Under the pieces are notes generated by a model. That model searched no databases. It saw nothing but the letters and a program-made list of their open reading frames with translations, and was not told where the DNA came from. Positions 52,231 through 61,594 of a DNA stretch of 64,000 bases are shown here, in pieces. The stretch lies in NCBI GenBank assembly GCA_903907985.1, contig CAIVQG010000051.1, positions 137,271-201,270 on the forward strand, written 5' to 3'. The translations under genes were made by a program, and so were the position numbers. Positions within the stretch are counted from its first letter, which is position 1. Every line of letters begins with the position of its first letter. The stretch is from an uncultured delta proteobacterium (GTDB lineage: Bacteria > Desulfobacterota > Syntrophia > Syntrophales > Smithellaceae).

Positions 52231-53592
52231 TTATGGCTTTGGAAAATCTTTAATTGATCTTAATGCCCTTTCTATTTCTTCATCAGGCAGTTCATAAGCC
52301 TCAAGTTTGCCGGATAAATAAGCATCATAGGCAGCCATATCAATCATGCCGTGACCGCTCCAGTTGAAGAGAATGACTTTTTCCTTGCCTTCCTCTTTCG
52401 CGCGGAGAGCTTCGTCCACAACTGCGGCGATAACATGATTTGTCTCCGGCGCAGGCACAAAACCTTCCGTCCGCGCCCACTTGACACCGGCATCAAATGT
52501 TTTCATCTGGTCATAGGCTCTGGCTTCAATAAGATTTTCCCTCACCAGATGGCTGACAATGGGGGCCATACCATGATAACGCAGACCACCGGCATGAATT
52601 GGCGCCGGAATATAATCATGACCTAAGGTGTACATGGGAAGAAGCGGCGTTGATTTCGCTAAATCGCCAAAGTCATAGGCAAACGGGCCTTTGGTCATGC
52701 TGGGACAGGAAGATGGTTCCGCCCCGACTATCTTGACATCCTTACCGTGAATCTTGTCGCAAACATACGGCAGGGCAATACCGGCGAAGTTGCTGCCGCC
52801 GCCGCAACAGCCCATAACAACATCAGGATAAACGCCGATTTTATCCATTTGTTTTTGTGCTTCCAGGCCGATGATGGTCTGATAAAGTAAAACATGATTT
52901 AAAACACTGCCCAAAGCATAACGCGAACCGGGAGTATTCACTGCTTCTTCAATCGCTTCGCTGATAGCAATTCCCAAACTGCCGGGAGAATCGGGATGTT
53001 CGGCCAAAACATTTCTTCCGGCCTGGGTCAGGCTGCTGGGGCTGGGAATGCATTCGGCGCCCCAGGTATTCATCAGCATCCGGCGATAAGGTTTTTGCTC
53101 ATAGGAAACCCTAACCATGTAAACACGGCAATCTAAGCCGAACATCTGTGTCGCCATGGACAGAGCGCTGCCCCATTGTCCGGCGCCCGTCTCGGTAACA
53201 ATTCTCTTTGTCCCGGCCTGCTTGTTAAAATAAGCCATGGGTAATGCGGCATTAGGCTTGTGCGAACCGGCAGGGCTGACACCTTCATTCTTATAATAAA
53301 TTTTTACAGGACAATTAAGCAGCTTTTCGAAGTTATAAGCGCGGTAAAGCGGTGATGGCCTCCAGAGCAGATACTTCTGTAATACTTCATCCGGAATATC
53401 TATCCAGCGTTGCGAACTGGCTTCCTGTTCAATAATGTTCATCGGAAAAATCGCCGCTAAATCATCGGGAGTTACCGGCTGGCCCGTTCCGGGATGCAGC
53501 GGTGGCCTCATCGGCGTGGGCAAATCTGCCACAATATTATACCATTGTTTGGGTATTTCCTGATCTTCCAGCAGCACCTTGACCTGTTTCAT
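52231..53592 (-). CDS. trpB2: TrpB2-type tryptophan synthase beta chain / TrpB-like PLP enzyme
   Basis: LLWRPSPLYRAYNFEKLL, EGVSPAGSHKPNAALP (PLP Lys), TETGAGQWGSALS, GCCGGGSNFAGI; N-terminal extension typical of TrpB2. Confidence 0.92.
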   Translation of the reverse strand: MKQVKVLLEDQEIPKQWYNIVADLPTPMRPPLHPGTGQPVTPDDLAAIFPMNIIEQEASSQRWIDIPDEVLQKYLLWRPSPLYRAYNFEKLLNCPVKIYYKNEGVSPAGSHKPNAALPMAYFNKQAGTKRIVTETGAGQWGSALSMATQMFGLDCRVYMVRVSYEQKPYRRMLMNTWGAECIPSPSSLTQAGRNVLAEHPDSPGSLGIAISEAIEEAVNTPGSRYALGSVLNHVLLYQTIIGLEAQKQMDKIGVYPDVVMGCCGGGSNFAGIALPYVCDKIHGKDVKIVGAEPSSCPSMTKGPFAYDFGDLAKSTPLLPMYTLGHDYIPAPIHAGGLRYHGMAPIVSHLVRENLIEARAYDQMKTFDAGVKWARTEGFVPAPETNHVIAAVVDEALRAKEEGKEKVILFNWSGHGMIDMAAYDAYLSGKLEAYELPDEEIERALRSIKDFPKP

Positions 53593-53627
53593 AATTATTC
53601 TCCTTTTTTCAATTTATTTATAAAACC

Positions 53628-53663
53628 AAAAAAAATGCCATGGGTTTTCTTCCCACGGCATTT
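53628..53663 (-). terminator. Intrinsic terminator in the trpB2 leader (attenuator)
   Basis: Minus strand AAATGCCGTGGG-aagaaaa-CCCATGGCATTT-TTTTTTGG. Confidence 0.85.
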
Positions 53664-53726
53664 GTATTTTTACATGCTTAAGTCATGGGAAGGATATCCC
53701 TGCCCATGCTCATTTTTTATTTAAGC

Positions 53727-53786
53727 TTATGGGCAGACTGTTAAGGCCTGCCACCACCAGTTATTATTAGAATTTGTTGCTATCAT
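53727..53786 (-). CDS. Trp leader peptide, 19 aa: MIATNSNNNWWWQALTVCP
   Basis: ATG with AAGGA upstream, three consecutive TGG codons (plus-strand 53751-53759), TAA stop. Confidence 0.85.
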   Translation of the reverse strand: MIATNSNNNWWWQALTVCP

Positions 53787-53859
53787 CTTTATTCCTTAAT
53801 TCCCGTCAATTTAGCGTTTCCGTAGCACAGCAAATTAATGTTTGTCAAGTTGAAATTTA

Positions 53860-55053
53860 TTAATAGAAAAATTCTTTATCCCGGCGATACCAGTAATCAG
53901 GGATAACACGGTACATTAATCGAGAGAAAGGTCCGATATATTCTTGCGTCCTTTTATCATATTGACAGGCCTGAATTACCAGATCTTTAATCGCGCTTTT
54001 GTTTTCTGCGGCGTTAAATATATGATGGGCACAGGAAAAAAGTGGACTGTACATATTTTTTTTCTCTAAGTACTTATAAACATTTCTGATGGTATTGGGA
54101 CCTTCCGGCGTTCCATCAATCTTCTCCAGAACACGCAAGTTGGTTTCGATGGGATTGCCGGTATAGAGTTCGTAAAAATATTTTCCGTAGCGGTAATTCT
54201 TGCTGGCCAGGGAAGAAACAGTAACATACATATCGCCCACACCGGCCTGGCTGTGAAAAGCCTGGAAACTTCCGCCTAAGAGGCGCGACAGCGAACGAAT
54301 TTCCACTCCGGAGCGGGCAAATATGGTACCGGGAATGGAATCACCCAATTCGAGCGAATCTGTCAGTCCTTTAATATTGGCCACAATATTTTTCAGGGCG
54401 CCACAAGCCTCAACTCCGACAATATCAAAATTATAATACGAATTTAACTCTTTGCGATTAAATTTAAACAAGTCATCGCGAATAATAGCAGCTATACGCC
54501 TTTTTCCGGCGATAGTCACACAAACAGGATTGCCCAATGCAATATCCATATCAAAAAAAGGTCCTCCGATACAGACGACCTCGTATTTATGCTTTATTTT
54601 ATAAAGGTTGTTGTTAATCAGCTGTGAAGGCGTAATCAACTCTTTGGAGATTTCATCGGAAATCAAACCTTTAATCGGAGAAATAAGACAGGTATCGGCT
54701 GCCTTTTTGGCCAGCAACGGTTTGAGGTAGTTGAGCAGTTCCGGCAGGCGATTCATGGTTATCGCCAGGACAATGAAATCGTTATTTTCGACTATGTGTT
54801 CCAAGTCGTTAGTCGCATATACCTTAGGTGAAAGCCGTGGAACATTTTCCAGGCCACCTAAACGTTTGGCTAAATCTTCGGTTAAATGGATAGGGTTTAA
54901 ACGATCCCTGTTTATCGCTTTACAAACTTCAGAATCATGGTAATAAATAGCAACTCGTTTGTTATCACGGCCAAGTTTATAGGCAAAAGAAGTACCCAGC
55001 CGACCAGGACCGATAATTGCAACTCTCGTCGTATCTAAATTAGGAATTATCAT
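53860..55053 (-). CDS. NAD-dependent glycerol-3-phosphate dehydrogenase-like protein
   Basis: VAIIGPGRLGTSFAYKLGRDNKRVAIYYHD; EACGALKNIVANIKGLTDSLELGDS...; more divergent than canonical GpsA. Confidence 0.8.
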   Translation of the reverse strand: MIIPNLDTTRVAIIGPGRLGTSFAYKLGRDNKRVAIYYHDSEVCKAINRDRLNPIHLTEDLAKRLGGLENVPRLSPKVYATNDLEHIVENNDFIVLAITMNRLPELLNYLKPLLAKKAADTCLISPIKGLISDEISKELITPSQLINNNLYKIKHKYEVVCIGGPFFDMDIALGNPVCVTIAGKRRIAAIIRDDLFKFNRKELNSYYNFDIVGVEACGALKNIVANIKGLTDSLELGDSIPGTIFARSGVEIRSLSRLLGGSFQAFHSQAGVGDMYVTVSSLASKNYRYGKYFYELYTGNPIETNLRVLEKIDGTPEGPNTIRNVYKYLEKKNMYSPLFSCAHHIFNAAENKSAIKDLVIQACQYDKRTQEYIGPFSRLMYRVIPDYWYRRDKEFFY

Positions 55054-55310
55054 TAATTATGCTCTTTATCACATTTTTGAAAAAGTATTATAAGAAATAA
55101 ATCGTCCGACTGTCAAACTTTAATCGCTCTTTCAGGGGAAATCAGCTTAAATTCACTGAAAGTTCGCTTCTTTTTGATTGCAATATGGGTGAGTATTGTT
55201 TAAAAATGAGAATATCATATTATCTTTAAACAACATGTTATTGTTCAGATGATTTTTGTTTTATCTAAACGCTTTAATATGTTTGACGATTATAGAGGTT
55301 ATTATTATTT

Positions 55311-55985
55311 ATGGCCAAAACAAATCCGGGCTCGAAAGAAAATAAACGGTTCTATTCCAATGGCGCCCTGAATGAGCTTAAATTCATCAAAGACGGCAAA
55401 ATCGAAGGTGAATATACTTCCTATTTTCCCAATGAACAAATTATGGCGCAACTTCATTTTACCCGTGGTAAAAAAAACGGCACGGCAACCTCTTATTACG
55501 ACCACGGACAGATAAGGGAGAAAGCTAATTTCGTAAATGACAATTTGGAAGGCCAATACATTTCTTATTACAAGGATGGAGTAATCAGGGAGCAGGAAAA
55601 TTACAAGAATGGTAAGCTCGATGGTCTCTACCGTATTTATTACAAAACGGGTCAGCTAAAAGAAGAAGAAAATTTCAAAAACGGTAAATTTGACGGTGAA
55701 TATATTTGCTATTACAAAACAGGACAAATAAAGGAAAAAGGCGCCTTTCAAAATGATAAACGCGTAGCTGAGTACATCGCCTATTATAGAAACGGCGAGA
55801 TAAAAGAAAAGGCGACTTATAAAAACGGAAAGCTGGTGGATAAATTTTGTACTTACGGTGAAAGTAATTCTACCGGGGCAGCGGGCGGTGATGATAACGA
55901 CAGCAACTCCGGAAACTGGGAAGAAAAGGATGTTGCCGGATTGCTACAGGATTTAGCTACTTTTGAAAACAAGAAACCCGAATAA
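55311..55985 (+). CDS. MORN-variant (MORN_2/YwqK-like) repeat protein
   Basis: Tandem ~23-aa repeats of the type Y-YYK-GQ-KE---FKNGK-DGEY. Confidence 0.8.
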   Translation: MAKTNPGSKENKRFYSNGALNELKFIKDGKIEGEYTSYFPNEQIMAQLHFTRGKKNGTATSYYDHGQIREKANFVNDNLEGQYISYYKDGVIREQENYKNGKLDGLYRIYYKTGQLKEEENFKNGKFDGEYICYYKTGQIKEKGAFQNDKRVAEYIAYYRNGEIKEKATYKNGKLVDKFCTYGESNSTGAAGGDDNDSNSGNWEEKDVAGLLQDLATFENKKPE

Positions 55986-56014
55986 TTATTTTATTTTGGA
56001 GGGAATTTATCAGC

Positions 56015-56854
56015 ATGATAAAGAAAATCCTTATTCCTATTGATGGTTCCGTGGGCAGCCATAATGCCTTGGATTATGGAATTTATATCTCCCTGAAACT
56101 CAATTCCCTGATCAGCGGTCTTCATGTTTTAGATGTTAATTTACTTCAGGGACCAATGCTGACAGACATTTCCGGCGCCGTGGGTATACCGCCATATGAC
56201 GGCTTTTTTGATGCCATTCACCAATCTCTCAATGAAAAAGCGGATTTTATTATTAATGATTTTCACGAACAATGCCAGCGAGCAGGTCTGAAAACGGAAA
56301 TCAAAAAAGTTATCGGCAAAATCGATGAGATAATCATCGAAGAGGCATCCACCGCCGATTTTATCTTGATGGCCAAGAAGGGCGAGCATTTTCATTTAAA
56401 GAAAGGAGGACTGCTCGGCTCCGTCGCCGAAGCTGTTATCCGCCATTGCGGAAAACCAGTCATGATCACCCCCGATAACTTTCGTGAAATTGAAAGTATG
56501 GGTATCGCCTATGACGGCAGCCCCTCAGCCCAAAAAGCACTTGAATTTTCTTTGGGTATATCAAAACAGGCCGCCTGGCCCCTGACCGCAATCATTATTA
56601 CTTCGGATATGGAAAAAGCAGATAGACTTAGCGCTCAAATTGAAGAAACTGCCCAGGAACAGGAAAATGAATGCGAAGTTATAATCCTGCCCGGCAAGGA
56701 AGCAATAGAAATTATCAAGTTTATCAAAGAGGATGCCGTTGAATTAATGGTCATGGGAGCATATGGCCATAACCGGTTGCGGGAATTACTTTTAGGAAGT
56801 ACTACATCTCAGGTTATTCAAAAAAGCACCATCCCCGTCTTGCTTATGCGGTAG
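56015..56854 (+). CDS. Tandem universal stress protein (UspA) domains
   Basis: KKILIPIDGSVGSHNALDYGI; second domain ends VELMVMGAYGHNRLRELLLGSTTSQVIQKSTIPVLLMR. Confidence 0.93.
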   Translation: MIKKILIPIDGSVGSHNALDYGIYISLKLNSLISGLHVLDVNLLQGPMLTDISGAVGIPPYDGFFDAIHQSLNEKADFIINDFHEQCQRAGLKTEIKKVIGKIDEIIIEEASTADFILMAKKGEHFHLKKGGLLGSVAEAVIRHCGKPVMITPDNFREIESMGIAYDGSPSAQKALEFSLGISKQAAWPLTAIIITSDMEKADRLSAQIEETAQEQENECEVIILPGKEAIEIIKFIKEDAVELMVMGAYGHNRLRELLLGSTTSQVIQKSTIPVLLMR

Positions 56855-56904
56855 GAATTAATCAGGAAAATAAACTCAGGGCACTACAGCCTTCGGTCTT
56901 CAGC

Positions 56905-57669
56905 CTAACCTCCTATTTTATCTATTGTCTGTGTAAGCGTTCCTAGCATATCGTGTCTCGTCAAGTCGTATTGGATCGGGGTTATGGTAATAAAGCCTGC
57001 GGCCAGAGCGCTGACATCAGTATCTTTCTCTTCCAGATCTGATTGCGACTCACCGGAAATCCAGTAATAAACATTCTCTCGGGGATCGATACGTTTTTCA
57101 AAATGCTCGATAATATTTCCTCTCCCCTGCCGGACAACACGGACTCCCTTTATTTTTTCCCGGGGCAAGGCCGGAATATTCACATTAACAGCAGTATTGC
57201 GCAGCGCGGAATCACCTGTTAATTCGCGCACCATTTTACGTATATACTGAGCAGCAAATGTATAATCCGCATCCTTACGAGTATCCAGAGAAACTGCCAA
57301 TGCCGGAATTCCCATGATTACTGCTTCCGTCGCCGCAGATACCGTCCCGGAATAAAGCACATTGATGCCGACATTAGCACCGCGATTTATTCCCGACACA
57401 ACAAGATCTACCGGTTTATCCGACAGCTCTTTAATTCCAATTTTAACGCAATCCGCCGGTGTGCCTAAAACGGCATAGCCCAAAAAGTTACCGTTTTTCG
57501 TAGCACGCCGCACCATCAGCGGACGAGAGATAGTAATTGCATGCCCGACAGCACTCTGTTCTATTTCCGGGGCGACAATTAAACAATCTGCTTCCTGGCA
57601 AAGTTCTTCGTATAGGGCGCTTAACCCTTTGGCATAAATCCCATCATCATTAGTCAGTAATATTCGCAT
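56905..57669 (-). CDS. surE: 5'/3'-nucleotidase SurE
   Basis: MRILLTNDDGIYAKGLSALYEEL; VVSGINRGANVGINVLYSGTVSAATEA. Confidence 0.97.
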   Translation of the reverse strand: MRILLTNDDGIYAKGLSALYEELCQEADCLIVAPEIEQSAVGHAITISRPLMVRRATKNGNFLGYAVLGTPADCVKIGIKELSDKPVDLVVSGINRGANVGINVLYSGTVSAATEAVIMGIPALAVSLDTRKDADYTFAAQYIRKMVRELTGDSALRNTAVNVNIPALPREKIKGVRVVRQGRGNIIEHFEKRIDPRENVYYWISGESQSDLEEKDTDVSALAAGFITITPIQYDLTRHDMLGTLTQTIDKIGG

Positions 57670-57729
57670 AATAAATCTTCTTGTCCTCTCACCTTCAGCC
57701 CTCAGTCCTCAGCCTATCTACCTGTCGTC

Positions 57730-60042
57730 CTACTTCACCTTTCCTATCGGAAACGCCTGGCCGCTGATTGATATCGTAGGATACTGGGCTTTCTTGAATA
57801 TCTTCTCGGCGAGCGTGGGCACTTCATTGTCCACATAATCGGCAAGCTCTGTCGTCTTTACATAACCGGTATTCCCCTTGTCGGCTTTTCCTTTCAATCC
57901 CTCGGACAGAACGTAAGTAAACAATCCATGGCCCTGATAGCCTTCCAGTGCTTCCTGCATCGAGGTGGATGCCGAAAGAATTGTCGAACCCACTGCCCTG
58001 CTTAGAATCTTCATTGCGGTGTCTTCACTCATGCCGCGTGTCAGCATAGCCACCTGGATGGCCTCACCCAAAGCACCCGCATTGCAGGTATCAATGATGA
58101 TCAGCTTTTTTGTAGCCGGGATATTACCGATAAGGTCCTTGAATACTGTCTGACCAATGGCGTCGGTCTTAAGTTTCTCCGTTCTAGTTGATCCTACATT
58201 CGAGGTGATCAGAAAATATTCTCCATCGTCAACTGTGCCATGGCTGGCCACATATAAGACAAACAAGTCGTCAGGATTTAAAGACTGCATGGTTTTAAGT
58301 TCTTTCAAGATGTTTTCCCTTGTTGTCTCTTCTTTGGAGGAAAGCGTTTTAACTTCTACTCTTTCAAAAAGAGGCGCAGCTCCCTTCTTCAGGGTGTTAG
58401 CAAACAGTGTTGCATCGGCAACAGCATAATTTAGTTGGAGTTTGGGGTTTCTATACTCATTAATGCCGATGACCAGTGCATAAAGCGAAGGTTTGCCTAC
58501 GGCTTTAAACGCCGCTGTAATTTCATAAATAGCGTCTGAGCTCTGCATGGTATTTTCGGCATTAAAGGCGATAGCACGTATGGAATTCAGACCACTGGAG
58601 AGTTTTAGCTGATATGTTTTAGTGATTTGGTTTTGATTAGACGCGACAATTTTCACGCCTCTTGTGCTGTCCAGCAGCACGGCGGAGCCGTTGAGATAAA
58701 GCCGAATATCGCCAATTCCGCCACCGTTGTCGGTAATTTTTAAGGTGATCGCAGCATCACTTTTGTCGATACTTTTTGGCGTATCAACGATCGCGACCAC
58801 CGGAGGCGGTTTTACATCCGCCACCTGTTTGAGTTCCCTTAAAGACCCACCGGAAAGCGCAACCTTTACAAGGTCAGGGCGATAGAAGCTCTCCCGCAAC
58901 TGTTCTGTGCTATATTCTTTTCCACCAACCTTCACCTGAAGATACCGATCACCTTTAGGGGAAGAGTTGTAATAACCATTGGCCGTGGTAATAATCCATT
59001 CGCCATCCTCAAAGGCAATCATGGAAGCGACTTCCTTTCCCGTAGAGACATCCCAAATTCTTGTAGATGCATCTCCCGCGGATATCACCTGTTTGCCATT
59101 GGGGGAGAATTTAGCCGAAGCGCCGAACCCGCCGAACCCGCCGCCGGTATGTCCAACAAGAGATCTCCAGTCAGTTCCTGATGCTAAATCCCAAATTTTC
59201 ACCTGACCATCATGGCCCGCTGATAAGGCATATTTACCATCTGGCGAAAAAGCTACGGACCAAATTCCATTACCTGTATGACCGACGAACTTCTTTACCT
59301 GAGTTAAATTTTTTACATTCCACAATCTGACACTATTATCATATCCGCCGGACAAGGCATATTCACCATCTGAAGAAAAAGAAACCGCTCTTATGCCATC
59401 ACTGACTTTCACGGTTGTTCTTATAGACCTCCCCAACGATATATCCCACAAATCAATTATGCCGCCCATACTGCCGGATAGGACATATTTGCCATCCGGA
59501 GAATAAGCAACAGACTGAAGCCTGTAATCGAGTGAAGGTCGTATTTTAAAATCTATGATTTCCCCTCCTGTTGCTACATCAAAGATTTTCAAGGTTGGTT
59601 TAGGGATAAACAAGGAAGGACCAGGACCTCCACATAAAAAATATTTTCCGTCTGGAGAAAAGGCTATAGCAAGAGCTGGACTGTCATCATATGTCATTAT
59701 TTCACGTCTTGTAGCCAAATCCCAAAGCTTTGCCCCTTTTCCGCCAGAAGCAAAATATTTTCCATCTGGAGAAAAGGCGATCGCAATTCCTTGCCCCATC
59801 CAGTCATCATGATGGAAAGTTTGAATTTTTTTCCCTTGCAGAACGTCCCAGAGGATAAAAGAGTCCAAGCTACCCGATAAAGCATACCGTCCGTCCGGAG
59901 AAATAGCTATTTGAAATACAACGGGAGCTTTTTGTTTGATTTCCCGGGACATGTCACCTTTTCCGGTAAGGATCGGCGTTGCCGCGCAGGAAGAAAGAAA
60001 AAGCGCAAAAAACACTACCAATATTTTTCGATAAACAGACAT
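57730..60042 (-). CDS. WD40-repeat plus caspase-like (peptidase C14) lipoprotein
   Basis: Lipobox LFLSSCAA; repeated FSPDGKYxLSGG..xxLWD; C-terminal LYVASHGTVDDGEYF (His) and LIIIDTCNAGALGEA (Cys). Confidence 0.9.
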   Translation of the reverse strand: MSVYRKILVVFFALFLSSCAATPILTGKGDMSREIKQKAPVVFQIAISPDGRYALSGSLDSFILWDVLQGKKIQTFHHDDWMGQGIAIAFSPDGKYFASGGKGAKLWDLATRREIMTYDDSPALAIAFSPDGKYFLCGGPGPSLFIPKPTLKIFDVATGGEIIDFKIRPSLDYRLQSVAYSPDGKYVLSGSMGGIIDLWDISLGRSIRTTVKVSDGIRAVSFSSDGEYALSGGYDNSVRLWNVKNLTQVKKFVGHTGNGIWSVAFSPDGKYALSAGHDGQVKIWDLASGTDWRSLVGHTGGGFGGFGASAKFSPNGKQVISAGDASTRIWDVSTGKEVASMIAFEDGEWIITTANGYYNSSPKGDRYLQVKVGGKEYSTEQLRESFYRPDLVKVALSGGSLRELKQVADVKPPPVVAIVDTPKSIDKSDAAITLKITDNGGGIGDIRLYLNGSAVLLDSTRGVKIVASNQNQITKTYQLKLSSGLNSIRAIAFNAENTMQSSDAIYEITAAFKAVGKPSLYALVIGINEYRNPKLQLNYAVADATLFANTLKKGAAPLFERVEVKTLSSKEETTRENILKELKTMQSLNPDDLFVLYVASHGTVDDGEYFLITSNVGSTRTEKLKTDAIGQTVFKDLIGNIPATKKLIIIDTCNAGALGEAIQVAMLTRGMSEDTAMKILSRAVGSTILSASTSMQEALEGYQGHGLFTYVLSEGLKGKADKGNTGYVKTTELADYVDNEVPTLAEKIFKKAQYPTISISGQAFPIGKVK

Positions 60043-60067
60043 ATCCGCTCCTTTTGCGTCATTAAAG

Positions 60068-60113
60068 AACGAGGGGTTGCAACCACCACTGAAGGGTGGC
60101 AAAATCCCTTGTT
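60068..60113. repeat. REP-like palindromic repeat, copy 2
   Basis: AACGAGGGGTTGCAACCACCACTGAAGGGTGGCAAAATCCCTTGTT. Confidence 0.7.
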
Positions 60114-60187
60114 CTGACCGTGTCTTGATAACCTGCAAGGAACGGTACAAACCGTTCCCTGCGCTTCACGAGATAAGCTTCACACTC

Positions 60188-61492
60188 TTATTTCACCTGC
60201 TCGAGCTTTCCATCCTTGACTTTCAGGATAAAAGCCGTCTTCCGGCTGACTCTATCCGGCGAAAAAGATGTAATGCCTGTGGCTGCTCTGTAATTTTTCA
60301 CCTGCTTTAAACCGGCAATAAACTGTTCGCGTGTGAAAATATTTTTATCTTCCAAAACACTGATAACCATTCCCATTGTATCATAAGACAGAGCTTCTAT
60401 ATTCTCCGGCTCCCTGCTGTAAGCCGTATAATAAATATCAACAAAGTCGTTGGTCTCCGGATAAAAACCATTACCAAAAAAACTATCGACAAAAACAGCT
60501 CCTTCTAGAGACTCCGCATCTTTTCTCAACAAATCCGGCGAATTCCACAGACTTGTGCCCAATAGGTGAATATCCTTAACACCATAAAAGGCGAGCTGCG
60601 AAGCTATCATCTTGACCCTCTGATAGGAATCCGGAATGAATAGAGCTTCAAAATCAAGGGAAACTTGAGCTTCCGGATTACGGGCCGGAGTCTTTTTTGT
60701 AACACTGATGCCATTTCTGGTAACTTTGTTAATCTCTTCAGTAAAATCTGTCTGCGTCTTACTGTAGCCAATTGCGCTCTCGACTTTACCGCCCTGGAGA
60801 TCTGCCTGGGCACGGAAATTCTTTACCATTTCGACGCCATAATCGTCTTGGGGATACAGGATAGAAAAAATTGCGCAATTTAAATCATCCAAAGCATACT
60901 TCGCTAAAGCTTTAATTTGTTGTGACGATGTCAGGAAATGCTGGAAGACATAATCATTTGCACTTGTCACTCCTTCCTTAGGCGTGATTAAAATTATGGG
61001 AATCTTCCATTTACCTGCTTCCTGGGCAACCTCGATGGCTTCCAGCGTTCCGGCAACTGCAATAATGGCAATAACATTCTCTCTCTTAGCTAAACGGGCA
61101 ACTGCATCCCTGGCACCTTGTGGCAGACCGTGGGAGTCAGCGGCAACTATTTTCCATGATGTCTTGTTTTTTTGATCAAACATTCCTGTTGCAAGTAAGA
61201 TTGCATCCAGAGCTTTGCTCCCATAATCGCCATATCTGCCCGACATTGGAAGCACACAGCCGATGGCGTTGCGGTCCGGAAAATCTGCTGAATATTGAAA
61301 AGCAGGACGCTTTTCTTCTTGTTGATTAATTTCGTTCGGTTTTACTACCGGTGGTTGAACCTTTTTTTGTGTATTTTCTTTCGGAGTCACCGGAAACGCG
61401 CTTTCGACAGCAGTTGCTGCTTTTCCACCGCCGACAAGAAAAAATACCAGCAACAAAATGAATATTTTGGTAAATGCCCGGCAAAGATTCAT
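60188..61492 (-). CDS. Periplasmic binding protein-like (LpoA/branched-chain amino-acid receptor type)
   Basis: IGCVLPMSGRYGDYGSKALDAILLA; IPIILITPKEGVT; Type-1 PBP fold pattern. Confidence 0.85.
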   Translation of the reverse strand: MNLCRAFTKIFILLLVFFLVGGGKAATAVESAFPVTPKENTQKKVQPPVVKPNEINQQEEKRPAFQYSADFPDRNAIGCVLPMSGRYGDYGSKALDAILLATGMFDQKNKTSWKIVAADSHGLPQGARDAVARLAKRENVIAIIAVAGTLEAIEVAQEAGKWKIPIILITPKEGVTSANDYVFQHFLTSSQQIKALAKYALDDLNCAIFSILYPQDDYGVEMVKNFRAQADLQGGKVESAIGYSKTQTDFTEEINKVTRNGISVTKKTPARNPEAQVSLDFEALFIPDSYQRVKMIASQLAFYGVKDIHLLGTSLWNSPDLLRKDAESLEGAVFVDSFFGNGFYPETNDFVDIYYTAYSREPENIEALSYDTMGMVISVLEDKNIFTREQFIAGLKQVKNYRAATGITSFSPDRVSRKTAFILKVKDGKLEQVK

Positions 61493-61544
61493 CGCGCCTC
61501 CTTTATTTTTGCGGAAATTACAATAAATACCTGATTAAATCCAC

Positions 61545-61581
61545 AAAAAAAGCCCGGAGCTTGTATCCAGCTCCGGGCTTT
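61545..61581 (-). terminator. Rho-independent terminator downstream of dnaK
   Basis: Minus strand AAAGCCCGGAGCT-ggataca-AGCTCCGGGCTTTTTTTG. Confidence 0.85.
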
Positions 61582-61594
61582 ATCGGCTTCCTTT

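Larger units (their letters stand above)
53628..53786 (-). promoter_or_regulatory. Trp transcription-attenuation leader upstream of trpB2
   Basis: Leader ORF with WWW followed by chained complementary segments ending in the terminator. Confidence 0.85.

Noticed and set aside
53494-53724. 76-aa plus-strand ORF over the trpB2 leader
   Set aside because: Antisense to the attenuator and start of trpB2; the minus-strand leader explains this DNA better.
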